Positions 1 through 10,852 of a stretch of DNA of 64,000 nucleotides are shown piece after piece. Origin of the DNA: Argopecten irradians (Eukaryota > Mollusca > Bivalvia > Pectinida > Pectinidae); contig NC_091143.1 in the NCBI RefSeq assembly GCF_041381155.1, forward strand, positions 33,295,331-33,359,330, read 5' to 3'. The translations under genes were made by a program, and so were the position numbers. Numbering within the stretch: position 1 is the stretch's first letter; every line of letters starts with the position of its first letter. Under the pieces are notes generated by a model that saw only the letters and a program-made list of their open reading frames with translations, ran no database searches and had not been told where the DNA came from.

Positions 1-1455
1 GGTGGTTTGCCCCATCGGCATACATGTGATCAATAATGAGAAGATAATTCTTCTTCGAAACCATACAAATAATATCATCCTTCGCTTTTGTACAAATAAA
101 TACTCTGTAACATATTTTACTATTTTGTACGAGATTAATAAAATTGTTTGTTGGATTGTTTAGTGTTGTTTGTTTTTGTGCGGATTCAGAAATCAGGATA
201 TATTTTTATTTACTACAAATGACGTTCTATAAATAGTCGAATGTATTCATTTCTTATAAACTTGAAGAAAAAAAAATGTCGTTGTAGTTTTTAATCTATT
301 AACTGAGATGAGTTTCCGATATCATTCCGATACTCTAAGGGATACTATTACTCTCATTACACAAACCTCTGGACAAAATGGAAGACTTTACGATCAACTG
401 AATTTGACGAGAAAACAGTCAAATTAAGGGGACATTGTATTGGTCGTCCCTCCCTTAACTGTAATTCCTTTGTAGGCTTTGTGATGGTCACAAGTTTTAC
501 ACATGAATTGTTTTAGATATGCAATGGCCTGGTTCAGGGGTGGATATGACGACAATGTCTAGTCTAGAAGCCCTAATGATTTAGTACTTTACGATGTAGT
601 AAAATACTTCAGTTGGAGAATATAGAATATAAGACATCAGAGTAGATGAAAAAAAGGTAAAAGGCAGAATGTCCGACAATTTAATTACGTTCAGGAAAGG
701 TGAGAAGATCACAATGTATAAACAATGAATTTGTATAGAGGATACTCCTTTGTTTTGAAAAAAGAAAATCTAAAATTCTAAAATGACTACCAGGAAGTTG
801 ATTATAAAAGTAATAAATTGTTTGTCAGTAAAAATACATGTAATATTACTGAATGGTGCGGTAAATTTACGTAAAAATCAAAGTCTCAGTTTCGGCAGCT
901 TCTCGAGGTAAGTTTAATAAATCGTGCAGATATATTAGTTGCCACTCTATTAGAACTTTCTTTTAAAATTGTGAATCAATATTATTAGTTTTCTTTTCAC
1001 TGTATGAGGGGAAATTACATAATTCCCATTGTTTCATTTCAAACGCAGAATAAAATGTATTGCAAAATGTAGTTAATGAAACGCAGAGTAAATCGAATAT
1101 CCGGCTGAATGTGAAACTTTAATGTGTATATTGATATGCCTATTAAATCAATCGAAATAATAATTCTGCCTTTACATATTTGATATGTGAAGTTTAGTAC
1201 CAAGTATACAAACTATCGCAAAACTTGTGTAATCTGCGCATATTTTTTGTGTGTGCTGAAATAACTTCTGAAACATCTTCAAGACGATTTGTAATGTGCC
1301 TCATATGACATAGATATGAAATAATCCTCAAATTACACACGATGCTTCTTATGCTACTTCTGTCATAAACTTTCGTTTCGTTTCATAAACATCATAATTT
1401 GACTAGAGCTTAACTGCAACAACGATCACATATAAGAATGTTCGAAAATCAAAAC
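1..1455. other. No gene seen; 3' flank of the KNOP1-like gene
   Basis: AT-rich sequence with no open frame of useful length, no recognisable protein similarity and no clear tandem repeat. It lies downstream of the minus-strand KNOP1-like gene and may hold more of its 3' UTR. Confidence 0.5.
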
Positions 1456-1461
1456 TTTAAT
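1456..1461 (-). terminator. Possible polyadenylation signal (ATTAAA) of the KNOP1-like gene
   Basis: On the minus strand ATTAAA lies about 12 bases after the TAA stop. It is the commonest variant of AATAAA. The spacing is very short for a 3' UTR, so a more distal signal is equally possible. Confidence 0.25.
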
Positions 1462-1472
1462 AATTGGTTGTG

Positions 1473-2573
1473 TTAATCATCAAACTTTATAGATTTCGAA
1501 GCCTTCGTGTCAATATAGAACTTTTTGCCTTCACTTGGCGGCTTTTCAAAACCCAAACCGATACCTCTATTTAGATTCATTGACATGGCTCTTTCGTAGT
1601 CTTTTTCCATGTTTGTAAGATACATCTTCTCCTGTGTGGCGTCCATGGCTTTATTTCCACAACCACTCGTTTTAACCGATGCTGCTTTCAGACTTCCAAA
1701 AAGTCCTTTAGATTGTTTAGCTCCGAATGAACTGCTATTATCACTTTCTTTCTTAAAACCTCCGAGCAGCCGGATGAATTTCTGTTGTCTGGCCTCGTTT
1801 CCGAGTGAAGATGTGCCCCACTGACCAACCACAGGCCCTGGGACAGTATTCCCAGTGTCTGATGTCGTATCTCCGTTGGAAATTGTGCTTGTCTCTTTAT
1901 TTATATCAAAGTTTGTTTTTTTGTCCTTTTTTAATTTCTTTGTTGAAATTTCCTCTAGTGAATGTTTTCTTTTCTTCTTTTTAACAGGGCCGGAAACATC
2001 TGTTTGGGGTGAATCTCTTTCCGACTTGGACGTTTTATCTCTACTGGAACTAGTGCCATTTTCACATGCATCTGCACTTCTTTTCTTTTTCTTTTTATTA
2101 GCTTTTACGTTCGCCTCGATTTCAACATCAATCAACTCTTTCTTACTTTTCTTATTTTTCTTTCGTTCCTTCCTCGCTTCTTTTGTCGTCATTTCTGTTA
2201 CTTCCTCTGGGACTTCCTTTTCTCGGTTCTTTTTCTTCTTCTTTTTCACTACAGAGGATGTGTCCATTTCATCTTCATTTTTGATTTCTTTATTTTTCTT
2301 GTTCTTCTGTTCTGCTACAGGCGAATCGGTGTCATCTTTAAGGTCAACTTTCTTCTTTTTCTTCTTTTTCTTTGTCACAGCTGTACCACCATCATCGTTC
2401 CTGATTTCAAGCTGTTCGTCGTTACTGTCATGTCGTTCACGTTTCTTTTTCTTGTCCTTTTTCTGTGAATTCGTATTACCTTCTTCCATAATTTCGCATT
2501 CCTTTTCCTTCTTTTTCTTCTTCTTTTTGCTTTTCCTCTCTAGAATTGCATCGGAGTCTGTGATTTCGGCCAT
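1473..2573 (-). CDS. KNOP1: KNOP1-like lysine-rich nucleolar protein with SMAP-type C-terminal domain
   Basis: The frame encodes 366 residues. The first two thirds (about 1-245) are low-complexity and highly charged, with repeated runs of lysine (KKKKKK) mixed with E, D and S, typical of nucleolar proteins. The last 117 residues (about 250-366) form a recognisable domain. It opens with GQWGTSSLGNEARQQKFIRL, continues with LLGGFKK and DYERAMSMNLNRGIGLGFE, and ends with KFYIDTKASKSIKFDD. This resembles the C-terminus of vertebrate KNOP1 and the small acidic protein (SMAP) family. The start was set at MAEITDSD because a good splice acceptor (TTTTGCAG on the minus strand, at 2601-2602) lies 27 bases upstream, so codons farther upstream in the frame are intronic. 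A non-coding first exon is therefore expected. The molecular function of KNOP1 is poorly known; nucleolar location is inferred from the family. Confidence 0.85.
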   Translation of the reverse strand: MAEITDSDAILERKSKKKKKKKEKECEIMEEGNTNSQKKDKKKKRERHDSNDEQLEIRNDDGGTAVTKKKKKKKKVDLKDDTDSPVAEQKNKKNKEIKNEDEMDTSSVVKKKKKKNREKEVPEEVTEMTTKEARKERKKNKKSKKELIDVEIEANVKANKKKKKRSADACENGTSSSRDKTSKSERDSPQTDVSGPVKKKKRKHSLEEISTKKLKKDKKTNFDINKETSTISNGDTTSDTGNTVPGPVVGQWGTSSLGNEARQQKFIRLLGGFKKESDNSSSFGAKQSKGLFGSLKAASVKTSGCGNKAMDATQEKMYLTNMEKDYERAMSMNLNRGIGLGFEKPPSEGKKFYIDTKASKSIKFDD

Positions 2574-2600
2574 TTTCTCTGTTCTGTATCGTCTAATGAC
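2574..2600 (-). other. 5' UTR stub of the KNOP1-like coding exon, bounded by a splice acceptor
   Basis: On the minus strand a pyrimidine-rich tract ending TTTTGCAG meets this 27-base leader just before the ATG. The acceptor dinucleotide is at 2601-2602. The matching upstream exon was not identified; the promoter-like cluster near 2950-2990 is a plausible source. Confidence 0.6.
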
Positions 2601-2951
2601 CTGCAAAATAAGAAAACAAACGTAATCATTCTAATAATAATACTTATCAAAAAGGAAACACTTAAAGTGTTGATATCAAGTCCGGAGGAATACAAACCAA
2701 ACAGAACTTAGAATTTAGGACTAAAATTTATAATAATCAACGGAATTCACAAATGTTGTAATATTGTTTCCGTTTTTATTATCTCATTAATGACATACAC
2801 TTTAGACATTCCACAATATATCAAAGGTAAATAGCAAGCCGGTTAAGTGAATTTTGACTCCAAGTTTTGATACAAATGTGCACTTTGGCATAAATGTACC
2901 TTACGCCATAAGAAACAAAATTATCCACACACGCGCAAGATCTCCCTGTTT

Positions 2952-2986
2952 ACCGGAAATATACATATTGTTTCAAAATGGCCGCA
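2952..2986. promoter_or_regulatory. Promoter-like ETS and YY1 motif cluster
   Basis: ACCGGAAAT (2952-2960) is an ETS-type core and AAAATGGCCGCA (2975-2986) resembles a YY1 site. Such pairs are common in TATA-less promoters of housekeeping genes. The cluster is about 350 bases upstream of the KNOP1-like coding exon, a suitable place for its first non-coding exon. Motif matching only. Confidence 0.4.
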
Positions 2987-3094
2987 AATGATATACGAGA
3001 TTTTCATATCTCCTTTTCTAATCAATCTATATCGACGATGTAGATGTCAAAATGAGGGTTCACGGGCTCAATCAGTTCAATTTAACTCATATAA

Positions 3095-3570
3095 ACAAAG
3101 AGCCGCAAAGCGCGGCATTATCCCCTGTGCCCAACAGTTGGAATGAAACCAAAAGTAAAAAGGTCAAAGTACATGTAACAATTATTCAAGGTTAACTTAA
3201 ATGTATGCGAGTATTGTAAAACTGAAAAAAGTAACAGCAGGTAACAAAAAGAAACTGTAATTTGGTATTTTGACTGAGTTTCCATGGTAACAAAAACAAT
3301 TCCAAAAATTGATGGTCCGCAACAGCAAAAGACACAACTAGGGCACTTGTCCGATATATTCAGAAAGTTTCGTACAGCTGCGCGTGTGTTAAACGGTTTT
3401 TGAGTTATAGTCGGGAAACAAAAGGAAACAGAAATTTGGTATTTTTCTGATTGATACAGAAAGTGTCATGGAGATGCGTTGAACAGTTTTGGAGTTATAG
3501 CCCGAAAACAAAAAGAAAAGGATCTCGGACGGAGCCCAAAACAATATCCTCCACAAACGCCTTTCTTTGG
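3095..3570 (+). repeat. Interspersed non-autonomous repeat
   Basis: Starts AAAGAGCCGCAAAGCGCGGC and contains two related modules built on 'GTTTTTGAGTTATAGTCGGGAAACAAAAGGAAACAG'-like text (near 3390 and 3485). It ends in a CGGACGGAGCCCAAAACAAT tail and a 'TTTGGGGATAA' end. This tail style recurs at 44.45 kb in this window, supporting an interspersed repeat. No coding capacity. Confidence 0.55.
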
Positions 3571-4269
3571 GGATAACAAGTCATCATCTAGTGCGTTTTA
3601 CGGAAAATTGAGAATAAATATCAAAATTCTGCTGTTACACCGTATTAAAAGCACATATCATCAAGGAGGCTGTTCGTCAAATGGTATTCTATTTCAATTA
3701 GAAGATTATTTTATATCGATATTCTATGCTGCTACAAATTCACTTTTGGACATCAAAGTACACTGCATTACTCTCTGCTATTTCTTTTATGAATTATATA
3801 AACAAAAGAAAAGATATTTAACGATCACTATATATTTCCTATTTCAACACGACCAAGGTGATGGCATTGTTGGTATTTAACTCCAAAAATACAGTGTAAG
3901 GTAAGGAGGAATGCTGAAGCAAAACGTTAAGCACATATATAGGAATGGACTCTGTAAAGTTATGGTAAGCACAGCTAGTGGATATTGGTTTTGCAAAACA
4001 AACCATGGTTTTGGTTCATTTTTTTATACTTAAATATTTTTTATTACATAGTAAAATTGCACATTGTTTACAAAACCAAGCCATGGGAAATCCAGTTCTG
4101 GTGACTAGATCAATTATCTTGCTGGTGATGTCATCAGTTTGTGCTAGGATTAGCCATAAGCGTCTTGTAATCAAAACGTTCCCCATGTAATAATTCAAAT
4201 ACTTTATCACACATTCAATATTTACTATAAAGATTCTGAAAATTGTCACTTGATTTGCCATCCAACCCA
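3571..4269. other. No gene or repeat seen
   Basis: AT-rich sequence. Short frames on both strands have no recognisable similarity and no splice context. Confidence 0.4.
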
Positions 4270-4381
4270 TCCATTCACCCAACATGTGTTGTTTGTATCC
4301 ATTCACTCAACATGTGTTGTTTGTATCCATTCACCCGACATGTGTTGTTTGTATCCATTCACCCAACATGTGTTGTTTGTA
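4270..4381. repeat. 28-bp tandem repeat, 4 copies
   Basis: Unit TCCATTCACCCAACATGTGT followed by TGTTTGTA. Four near-identical copies are arranged head to tail with single-base changes (CACCC, CACTC, CACCCG). Confidence 0.9.
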
Positions 4382-4680
4382 TTGTAAGATCAGCATATGT
4401 GCTCAATGTAAAAGAGTAATAAGGTAATAGTTCCCGATTTAATTTAATACTTCAGCACGAAATCAACAATTAATTTGGCAGATGAGGTCTGCTCCTCCAG
4501 AAAATCTCATCTGGGTAGACAAATGACTTATGTCAAAGTCTTGTATGCATGAAAGGTAACAACATTTTCCTTCGCAATAGGTCCAGTTGTAAGATTGCAT
4601 TCTCTTTACAGAAGATGAAAGTAATTGGATTAAAACAACAAACTTCTACTACATTGAATAACAAGGAATCCCAAAAGAAG
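4382..4680. other. No gene seen
   Basis: Unremarkable AT-rich spacer between the 28-bp repeat and the first copy of a 1.4-kb duplication. Confidence 0.4.
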
Positions 4681-6095
4681 AAGAAGGAAGAAGCACTATA
4701 TATTTAGACTAGGAGGCACAAAAGTGACAATAGAATTCGGGGTAACTTGACCAAAATCAGCAGGGTTACCGAGCTCAGATTGTTATCTCAGTGACTAATA
4801 ACAATAGTATTAAAAGTATGGTTTAAATAATAGAAAAATGAACAAGATAGACTAGCCGATGGTAGATACATTACATTACACATAGTCTCTACGAAAAACA
4901 TTGATAATATATACACAAGCCTCATAAATAATGAAAAATCGTGGAATGGAGTAGAGATGATATACATTGAAAATATATCGAGGAAGAAGTAGAGTAACCA
5001 ATATTACTGGGCAATGTTGTCATGGGTTTTTAGAAGACAAAAGAACAGAAAAAACGTCTACCAACGTAAAAGAGAAAGATTTTTCCGACTAGCGCATCAC
5101 TAACTAGTTTGCATAATGCATTAACGATATGTTAAATCGAGAAGAAGCGTTAAAAATGAACATGGCGGTTCCGGTTAAAGTAAGTGAGCTACTATTTATG
5201 TTCGTGAATTTCACGATCCAAGTAAATTCGGGAGAGTTTATCTTTATAAATTAATAATAATTAATAATCCATTTATAAATTAATATCTATATCATCTATA
5301 TTGATAGGCATTATCATTCAATTGTTCAATCAGCGAATATTAATCTTCGCAAACTTGTTTTGAAATGGAAATCGCGAAATTTAATAGCCCCGAAGGAAAG
5401 TTGATTTACAGCATACTATTGGTTAAAAATACGTGCCAGGTTCATGTGGCTCAGATGACACTTTAACATTGAATAATTCAATTTTGCTTGTTACGAGCAT
5501 TTTTATTGGCTTAAAAATTTACTTTATCAGCCCATCAAGGAAAAAATGACGTCGCCGTTTGTAACGTTGCTTCTGATTGGCTGAGATGACGACGTAATGA
5601 TTTCATTGACAAAAGAGTCCCAAAATGAATTTTAAGTATTGAAGAGATTATCTTTAGTAAATTGAATTATAAGGATTAATTTGAATAGATCTTTATGTTA
5701 TGGAGATATAACACAAAAATCTGAGTGTACTCTCATCATAAACCGCGAGGTTTATTTAGAGTATATTTAGATATTTGTGTTATATCTCCATAACATTAAA
5801 AATCTATGCCAGTTAATCATAAAATACATTTGTAGGTGCATAGGCATCAATTGGACGCTTCCATATATGTCCTAATGCGTGACATAACTATGTAGATAAC
5901 AAGCCTACAGTAAGTGTTGCAAGCAACACACGTCCCCTGTCGTCAATTACATTTTCTAATCTTTGGCAAACAATTATTGCTTCGTTATTCTATCATTGTA
6001 TGAAGTTTGAACAAATTATGTTGATGTGTTTTCAAGTTATCGTCCGGAAACGAAAATTTGTGATCCAAGTTATTTTCAGTAGTAGTGACCTTTGT
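4681..6095. repeat. 1.4-kb direct duplication, copy A
   Basis: From AAGAAGGAAGAAG to GTGACCTTTGTTG this segment is repeated at 6492-7878 with high identity. Copy A keeps a short stretch near 4905-4930 that copy B lacks, and copy B lacks a further short stretch near 5535-5550. It contains a long hairpin at 5696-5795 and no credible coding frame. Confidence 0.85.
5696..5795. mobile_element. Hairpin (foldback) element, degraded copy
   Basis: Arms start TGTTATGGAGATATAACAC and end with the inverse. The loop carries AAACCGCGAGGTTT. About four arm mismatches, three of them C to T on the plus strand, distinguish it from the perfect copy at 7476-7578. TTA flanks both ends, compatible with a 3-bp target duplication of the PIF/Harbinger type, but that is weak evidence. 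Confidence 0.6.
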
Positions 6096-6115
6096 TGCAA
6101 TCTGATTAAAATACA

Positions 6116-6466
6116 GATCCTTATTATCACTACGTTGGATAAGAGGATCTGAGAACATCCCATTAGGGGTCACGTCAAGATGACCTTTATAAATGGCCAG
6201 TTAAATTGGCACTGCCAGAATCTTGACTGGGGACGAAATAGTTTGAAAAAGCTGTCCAAATTATTTCGTTTATGTAGTCATCTCGCTCGAAATGCACAAC
6301 AAAGCTAATTGTATATGTATACTGGGGCGAAAAGACGTTTTCAATTGATGTTGTAAGGTGTAGAAACTGCATTTGCTCTGAAGTACACGTGGTATAAAGG
6401 TCATCTGGACGTGACCCCTTAGGGATATTGTCAGATCCTTTAGAACGGAAGTGGTTATAAGTGATC
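6116..6466. mobile_element. Foldback MITE between the two duplication copies
   Basis: Left and right ends are imperfect inverted repeats of about 75 bp. GGATCTGAGAACATCCCATT, then AGGGGTCACGTC and AAGATGACCTTTATA on the left (6145-6191), pair with TATAAAGGTCATCTGGACGT, then GACCCCTTAGGGATATTGTC and AGATCC on the right (6392-6438). Weaker pairing extends outward to about 6116 and 6466. The interior does not encode a transposase, so this is a non-autonomous DNA element. Confidence 0.75.
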
Positions 6467-6491
6467 GGAACCCCTGAGTATCAAGGATGAA

Positions 6492-7878
6492 AAGAAGGAA
6501 GAAGTCACTATATATTTAGACTAGGAGGCACAAAAGTGACAATAGAATTCGGGGTAACTTGACCAAAATCAGCAGGGTTACCGAGCTCAGATTGTTATCT
6601 CAGTGACTAATAACAATAGTATTAAAGTATGGTTTAAATAATAGAAAAATGAACAAGATAGACTAGCCGATGGTAGATACATTACATTACACATAGTCTC
6701 TACGAAAAACATTGATAATATAATGAAAAATCGTGGAATGGAGTAGAGATGATATACATTGAAAATATATCGAGGAAGAAGTAGAGTAACCAATATTACT
6801 GGGCAATGTTGTCATGGGTTATTAGAAGACAAAAGAACAGAAAAACGTCTACCAACGTAAAGAGAAAGATTTTTCCGACTAGCGCATCACTAACTAGTTT
6901 GCATAATGCATTAACGATATGTTAAATCGAGAAGAAGCGTTAAAAATGAACATGGCGGTTCCGGTTAAAGTAAGTGAGCTACTATTTATGTTCGTGAATT
7001 TCACGATCCAAGTAAATTCGGGAGAGTTTATCTTTATAAATTAATAATAATTAATAATCCATTTATAAATTAATATCTATATCATCTATATTGATAGGCA
7101 TTATCATTCAATTGTTCAATCAGCGAATATTAATCTTCGCAAACTTGTTTTGAAATGGAAATCGCGAAATTTAATAGCCCCGAAGGAAAGTTGATTTACA
7201 GCATACTATTGGTTAAAAATACGTGCCAGGTTCATGTGGCTCAGATGACACTTTAACATTGAATAATTCAATTTTGCTTGTTACGAGCATTTTCATTGGC
7301 GTAGAAATTTACTTTATCAGCCCAGACGTCGCCGTTTATGACGTTGCTTCTGATTGGCTGAGATGACGACATAATGATTTCATAAACAAAAGAGTCCCAA
7401 AATGAATTTTAAGTTTTGAAGAAATCATCTTTAGTAAATTGAATTGTAAGGATTAATTTGAACAGATTTTTTTTATGTTATGGAGATATAACACAAAAAT
7501 CTGAGTGTACTCTCATCATAAACCGCTTCGCAGTTTATTTAGAGTACACTCAGATTTTTGTGTTATATCTCCATAACATTAAAAATCTATGCCAGTTAAT
7601 CCTAAAATACATTTGTAGGTGCATAGGCATCAATTGAACGCTTCCATATATGTCCTAATGCGTAACATAACTATGTAGATAATAAGCCTACAGTAAGTGT
7701 TGCAAGCAACACACGTCCCCTGTCGTCAATTTACATTTTCTAATCTTTGGCAAATAATTATTGCTTTGTTATGCTATCATTGTATGAAGTTTGAGCAAGT
7801 TTTGTTGATGTGTTTTCAAGTTATCGTCCGGAAAAGAAATTTTGTGAAACAAACTATTCTCAGTAACAGTGACCTTTG
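6492..7878. repeat. 1.4-kb direct duplication, copy B
   Basis: Second copy of 4681-6095, offset about 1.8 kb in the same orientation. It carries the perfect version of the hairpin. The two copies are separated by about 400 bp that holds the foldback MITE. Confidence 0.85.
7476..7578. mobile_element. Perfect 38-bp-arm hairpin element
   Basis: Arms of 38 bp match perfectly (TGTTATGGAGATATAACACA onward, ending in ACTCT, and its inverse). They flank a 27-bp loop containing AAACCGCTTCGCAGTTT, itself a small hairpin. Confidence 0.75.
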
Positions 7879-8320
7879 TAGTTGACGTTTTGATCCCAAA
7901 TTCAATCCAATGCTGTATTTTCTCATATGCTACCATTGTGTGTGATCAAAATCCCTTGATGTTTCTCTAGATTAATATCATCCGGAAACTAAAATTTGTA
8001 AAACTATCTATTTTTTTAACAGTGACTTTTGGTGTTGACCTTTTGATCCAAAATTCTATCTCCCAAAATGTATTTTCTCATATTCTACCATTGTGTGTAG
8101 TTTGATCTAAATCCGTGGATGTTTTTTTAAGTTATCGCCTGGAAACTTTGTGAAACAATCTGTTTGTAATAACAGAGACCTTTGAAGTTGACCTTTTGAC
8201 CCAAAATTCATTCTCAAGCTGTATTTTCCCATATGCTACGTGTGTATAGTTTGATCAAAATCCATCCATTAGTTCTCAAGTTATCATCTGGACACGAAAT
8301 CCGGTTTCATCGGCAGGGGG
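7755..8320. repeat. Divergent ~165-bp tandem modules
   Basis: Four diverged modules share 'CATATGCTACCATTGTGTG', 'GATCAAAATCC', 'AAGTTATCGTCCGGAAA' and 'GTGACCTTTG..GTTGACCTTTTGA'. Part of the first module is also found in copy A of the 1.4-kb duplication. Non-coding interspersed repeat. Confidence 0.65.
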
Positions 8321-8741
8321 CTAACAATTTAGGAGTCAGCATTTATATAAACTATAGAAATTTAATGAATGATATTCACACCAAAGTTGTGAAAGGTGAA
8401 TGAATGAGTGTGTGAGTGAGCAATTAATAAAAGAAATTAATATTTTATTTAATTGAATCAAATACACCACTATGGAGAATATATATAGGCTTAGCTTGTT
8501 ATCTCATCCATTTATATGTGTTTTCATATAATAAAATTTGTTGAAATGAACATGAACAATAACAGGTAATGTAAGCCAATAGCCCTGAAGCATATTATAT
8601 ATATATATATTGGGAGACTATCACTAGTTTAAACAGAGGCTCATTAAAGTACGTATCTGAATCATCACCTACAGTATTCCATTGGATTTCCTTCTCGAAA
8701 CTCATTTAGATTCAGATGTAACATTTGTCAAACCACCGAAA
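8321..8741. other. No gene seen
   Basis: AT-rich spacer with a short TA run near 8595-8610. Confidence 0.4.
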
Positions 8742-8749
8742 CTTAATGG

Positions 8750-10740
8750 TTTGTCAATGTATAAAATATAAAAATATCACATGTATTCTATTTAAAAACA
8801 CCAGGCCTAGGCTTGACATTCTGTCAATAATATATTGTATGAAATATAAAAATATCACCTGTGTACTATATAAAAACACCAGACCTAGGCTTGACATTCT
8901 GTCAATAATATAATGTATAAAAATATAAAAATATCACCTGTGTACTATATAAAAACACCAGGCCTAGGCTTGACATTCTGTCAAAATATGTTGTATAAAA
9001 TATAAAAATATCACCTGTGTACTATATAAAAACACCAGGCCTGGGCTTGACATTCTGTCAATAATATATTGTATAAAATATAAAAAATATCATCTGTGTA
9101 CTATATAAAAACACCAGGCCTAGGCTTGACATTCTGTCAAAAATATGTTGTATAAAATATAAAAATATCACCTGTGTACTATATAAAAAACACCAGGCCT
9201 AGGCTTGACATTCTGTCAATAATATATTGTATAAAATATAAAAATATCATCTGTGTACTATATAAAAACACCAGGCCTAGGCTTGACATTCTGTCAAAAA
9301 TATGTTGTATAAAATATAAAAATATCACCTGTGTACTATATAAAAACACCAGGCCTAGGCTTGACATTCTGTCAATATTATATTGTATAAAATATAAAAA
9401 TATCATCTGTGTACTATATAAAAACACCAGGCCTAGGCTTGACATTCTGTCAATTATATGTTGTATAACATATAAAAATATCACCTGTGTACTCTATAAA
9501 AACACCAGGCCTAGGCTTGACATTCTGTCAATAATATATTGTATAAAATATAAAAATATCACCTGTGTACTATATAAAAACACCAGGCCTAGGCTTGACA
9601 TTCTGTCAATAATATGTTGTATAAAATATAAAAATATCACCTGTGTACTATATAAAAACACCAGGCCTAGGCTTGACATTCTGTCAATAATATAATGTAT
9701 AAAATATAAAAATATCACCTGTGTACTATATAAAAACACCAGACCTAGGCTTGACATTCTGTCAATAATATAATGTATAAAATATAAAAATATCACCTGT
9801 GTACTATATAAAAACACCAGGCCTAGGCTTGACATTCTGTCAAAATATGTTGTATAAAATATAAAAATATCACCTGTGTACTATATAAAAACACCAGGCC
9901 TAGGCTTGACATTTCTGTCAATAATATATTGTATAAAATATAAAAATATCATCTGTGTACTATATATAAAAACACCAGGCCTAGGCTTGACATTCTGTCA
10001 AAATATGTTGTATAAAATATAAAAATATCACCTGTGTACTATATAAAAACACCAGGCCTAGGCTTGACATTCTGTCAATAATATATTGTATAAAATATAA
10101 AAATATCACCTGTGTACTATATAAAAACACCAGGCCTAGGCTTGACATTCTGTCAATAATATGTTGTATAAAATATAAAAATATCACCTGTGTACTATAT
10201 AAAAACACCAGGCCTAGGCTTGACATTCTGTCAATAATATATTGTATAAAATATAAAAATATCACCTGTGTACTATATAAAAACACCAGGCCTAGGCTTG
10301 ACATTCTGTCAATAATATATTGTATAAAATATAAAAATATCACCTGTGTACTATATAAAAACACCAGGCCTAGGCTTGACATTCTGTCAATAATATATTG
10401 TATGAAATATAAAAATATCACCTGTGTACTATATAAAAACGCCAGGCCTAGGCTTGACGTTTAGTCAATAATATATTGTATAAAATATGAAAATATCCCC
10501 TGTATACTATATAAAAACGCCAGGCCTAGGCTTGACGTTTAGTCAATAATATATTGTATAAAATATGAAAATATCCCCTGTATACTATATAGAAACAACA
10601 GGCCTAGGCTTGACGTTCTTTCAATGATATATATATTGTTTACAATATGAAAATACTACGTGTTTAGCATATAAAAACGCCAGGCTTGACGTTCTGTCAA
10701 TAATATATCGTATAAAATATAAAAAATACCCCCTGTATGT
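8750..10740. repeat. 78-bp satellite, about 25 copies
   Basis: Monomer: GGCCTAGGCTTGACATTCTG, then TCAATAATATATTGTATAAA, then ATATAAAAATATCACCTGTG, then TACTATATAAAAACACCA. Central copies are nearly identical. Copies after about 10440 diverge (GACGTTTAG, ATCCCC, GCCAGG), as expected at an array edge. Because 78 is divisible by 3, short repetitive open frames appear on both strands; they are not genes. Confidence 0.95.
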
Positions 10741-10744
10741 TATG

Positions 10745-10852
10745 GAGATAAGCCGAAAACTGCACAATATGTGTGAGAGAGACTTGCATCGAAATCGTAG
10801 AGCCGAGATCTGTTCTCTCTCCCATATATTGTACAGTTTGAGGCTTATCTCT
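10745..10852. repeat. Inverted repeat (hairpin)
   Basis: GAGATAAGCCGAAAACTGCA with CAATATGTGTGAGAGAGA on the left is mirrored by TCTCTCTCCCATATATTGTA with CAGTTTGAGGCTTATCTC on the right, around a loop of about 30 bases. Confidence 0.75.

Noticed and set aside
1855..2625. 256-codon plus-strand frame rich in phenylalanine and leucine
   Set aside because: Antisense shadow of the lysine codons (AAA/AAG) in the KNOP1-like gene.
3095..3125. tRNA-like GC-rich start of a repeat
   Set aside because: GCCGCAAAGCGCGGC forms a small hairpin, but no cloverleaf, A box or B box could be found.
8725..10421. Repetitive open frames on both strands
   Set aside because: They read through the 78-bp satellite, whose length is a multiple of 3. 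No conserved domain.
8742..10740. CRISPR-like look of regularly spaced repeats
   Set aside because: The whole 78-bp unit is repeated with no unique spacers, there are no cas genes, and the DNA is animal.
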